Below, one piece after another: positions 61,801-64,000 of a stretch of DNA of 64,000 nucleotides. The notes beneath the pieces are model-generated. The model was not told the DNA's origin and did no database searches. It saw only the letters and a program-made list of their open reading frames with translations. The stretch is from Porphyra umbilicalis (Eukaryota > Rhodophyta > Bangiophyceae > Bangiales > Bangiaceae): assembly GCA_002049455.2 (NCBI GenBank), contig KV919024.1, positions 1 to 64,000 of the forward strand, in the 5' to 3' direction. Numbering within the stretch: the first letter of the stretch is position 1; every line of letters begins with the position of its first letter. Both the position numbers and the translations under genes were made by a program.

Positions 61801-63490
61801 GTCTCTTGATAAGGGGTTTACTTGGAAAGGCAAGGAGTAGGAGGGGGGCTGACAGTGTCCAGTAGGGGGGTGCAGCGTGCGGTTCTCAATGCCAGCTGGG
61901 CGGCACGGGGCCCCCACTGGCGTTCCAAATCGGATCCGTCATGCATCGGTGTGCGTGGGGCAGCGAATTCGTCGCAATGGGTGTGCCTTGACTGACACGC
62001 TGCTTAGGGATGGCATGCCCTCTGACTCCCCCCCCCCTGTCTGTCGGCCGTGGGGGGGGGTGAGGCGGCGGCGGCCACCATTCTGGAGACTATCTCCCAG
62101 TCGGTCCCGCCCCACTTCTCCCTCTACTCGACCCACAGCGTCTTTGCCTGTAAACGAGGCATCCTGAGTGCATCGCGTGCTCGCGCCCACTCCCTCCCCT
62201 CAACTGTGTGCCAGGGTTATAGTGTCGCTGTCTTCCTATGTCGGTTCAGCACCCTCCTTCCCCCAAGCTCATCCTTCGACCGCATCGGCGTCAATCTGAC
62301 CTCTGCCGCAGGTAGACACTATGGCGCTGTTCAGATTAGCAGCGTCGTCCCATGGGTCCTAGAAACTGTCACGGTCTTGCTTTCGGGGAGGTCGGGGCCG
62401 GGGCGGTCTGCACGGTCCCTCGCAATGTCGCTCGGCGCGAGCGTGCTGGAGCACCGCGTATGTGCTGTCAACCCCCACTGAGACGATGTGGTCGGACTGG
62501 GCCGAGGGCAGTGGCTGCGCGTCCACCCCAAAATCGTCGGAACCAAAGAGCATATTTCCCTCGGACGTCCCGACACGGGCGACCGACGCGGAAAGCACCG
62601 GCTTGTGATTTGTCGCCCTTCAGACTTTGTGCCACGTCTCCTGCAACATGCTTCCCCAGAAGACAGACGTATGGCTGGAAGAGAATCCCGGGGGGTCCGG
62701 GGCAACCGCGCACGACGTAAGAAACATTTTTAGGCGTCCAGCCCAGCCGCTGCTTGCACACCGCCCACAACGGTAAGGGTCAGTTGCCGCAGAGCGTGAA
62801 GGTCAGTGGTGGCAGCTGACTTCCGTGAGGGAAAAACGGCGCCATGGAATGGGGTAAGCGCCGGCTGGAGCCGCGAGCCACAGGGTAAATGACCGCAGCG
62901 GGGCGGTAGCGCCCTTGCCACAGCGGACAGCGTCGGCAGCCGTGGCCGCCGCCAGCGCTGGCTGGCGGCGGCCAAAGTGGAAGGGGGGGCGGTGGCCACA
63001 GCCGCTCTCAGCAGTGGTGGTCGATGGCAGCAGGAGGGGGTGTATGCCGCAGCCGGCTGGGGAGGCGATGGCCCGATGGCGATAACGGGCAGTGGCAGTA
63101 GCCGCAGACGGTCCGACCAAGATGCGGTCAGCGGGCGCGGCCGGGCCGCGGCGTCAGGCACAGCGGGGGGAGGGCCAACGCAGGCGAGTTGATAGCTGCG
63201 TGAGAATATGGAGACGGATAGCAGCAACGAGAGAAGCGCGGCGCGCGCTGATCGACAGCGGCGCCAGGACTCAGCCACGTCTCGCGCTGAAGCCATCAGG
63301 GCATGAAGAACAGCACCAGCGTTCATCTTCACCGGCCTTGGGCGTCGAGGGGAGCAACGTCACAAGGTGAGACAAAGTCACTGAGATTACCAGGGAGCGC
63401 CGGCCATAGTCGCAGGCCGCTCAAGCGTCTGACCAGATGCTGCCGCATGGGCTTTCGCCGCGTCGTTTGCCGTAGCTGATAGAACGTGCC
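61801..63490. other. Unassigned; GC-rich block at its right
   Basis: 61800-62760 may include the lost N-terminal part of the piggyBac element, but I recognise no motif. 62760-63190 is GC-rich (gccgcagccggctgg, ggcggtggccacagccgc) and resembles the repeat type at 21.4 and 26.1 kb only in composition. Confidence 0.35.
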
Positions 63491-63990
63491 ACGTGAGTCA
63501 GCTGACGTCAGGGAGAATCCGCCGCTGCGGCAGCGGCGGGCGTGCCCGTGGCTCCGCTCGCGGCCAGGTACTCCTCCGCAGCATCCACTGCGGCATATAG
63601 TTGTCTGCTGTCAAAGGCGTCCGAAAACAAGGCGCGCATGCCATCGGTGACAGCCTGACGCCTGCCGTCGCGCCCGGCAATTTCGGGGTCGAAAGCGAAG
63701 CCAGAGCGTGGTTCGGCACCGGCATGTGCAAGGAGCGCTTCGCGTCGACCGTTGCCACCTCCCCTGGTCAGCGGCGTTCTGCGCTAGACTAGAAACGAAG
63801 TACGTCGCAGCCCAGATGGTCGTGCGTCTGGGCGGAATCAACGGGCCCGTCTGGAATAAAGTCGAGGACTGCAGCTCGCTGCACCACATGCATCCGCAAG
63901 TATTCGTTGCCCACGCGGAAAAAGGCCTCACATGCGTGCTTGACAAATCTTTCGACAACACGAAGTAGCGTCCCTCAGACAACGGAAAAT
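63491..63990 (-). other. Possible coding fragment, unrecognised
   Basis: Two non-repetitive minus-strand stretches in different frames look coding: EAFFRVGNEYLRMHVVQRAA (about 63925-63865) and TDGMRALFSDAFDSRQLYAA (about 63655-63595). They may be the 3' part of a gene or transposase entering from the right edge with a frameshift or intron between them. No family is recognised. Confidence 0.25.
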
Positions 63991-64000
63991 GACAGCGGAC

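Overview
This 64 kb window is nuclear eukaryotic DNA. It is very GC-rich, gene-poor, and built mostly from transposable elements and tandem repeats. Genes I could model have short GT-AG introns of about 165-190 bp (for example 57027-57192, 15401-15588 and 16173-16343). I see no bacterial operon structure, rRNA or convincing functional tRNA. The composition and the mix of elements (chromodomain Ty3/gypsy, Ty1/copia, pogo, Harbinger, piggyBac, IS630/mariner, Crypton-like tyrosine recombinases) suggest a GC-rich protist or alga. A bangiophyte red alga would fit, but that is a guess.

Layout. 1-2.9 kb: minus-strand Ty1/copia fossil running off the left edge. 2.9-5.95 kb: head-to-head pair made of an unknown basic protein (minus) and a tyrosine recombinase (plus). 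6.94-9.13 kb: complete pogo-type transposon with a TA target duplication. 9.2-12.6 kb: degenerate GC-rich tandem repeats. 14.3-19.4 kb: a second head-to-head pair, with a spliced tyrosine recombinase on minus and a partner gene on plus. 19.99-20.78 kb: solo LTR. 22.08-25.36 kb: PIF/Harbinger element with 19-bp terminal inverted repeats, lying between inverted copies of a GC-rich repeat. 28.84-39.29 kb: nearly full-length chromovirus-type Ty3/gypsy element with a 5-bp target duplication, carrying a large extra ORF antisense to pol. 39.85-40.65 kb: 105-bp tandem array. 41.0-42.9 kb: decayed IS630/mariner element. 43.36-44.56 kb: 30 copies of a 40-bp repeat with no indels. 46.9-49.75 kb: the best host-gene candidate, an extended-PHD-finger protein. 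51.9-57.6 kb: two divergent members of an unrecognised zinc-finger family sharing N- and C-terminal motifs. The second converges on an intact IS630/mariner transposase (57.7-58.8 kb). 60.5-61.8 kb: decayed piggyBac transposase. The remaining stretches are repeats or unassigned sequence.

The most interesting material is two sets of apparently element-borne genes without an obvious named family: (a) the paired tyrosine-recombinase units, which occur twice with the same divergent layout and have Lys where Arg is usual in the H-x-x-R motif; and (b) the CSIC zinc-finger family, one member of which sits tail-to-tail with a mariner-like transposase, as if it were the second gene of a two-gene transposon. 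The antisense ORF of the gypsy element is a third. Most long proline-, glycine- or arginine-rich open frames here come from GC-rich repeats and are not annotated as genes.
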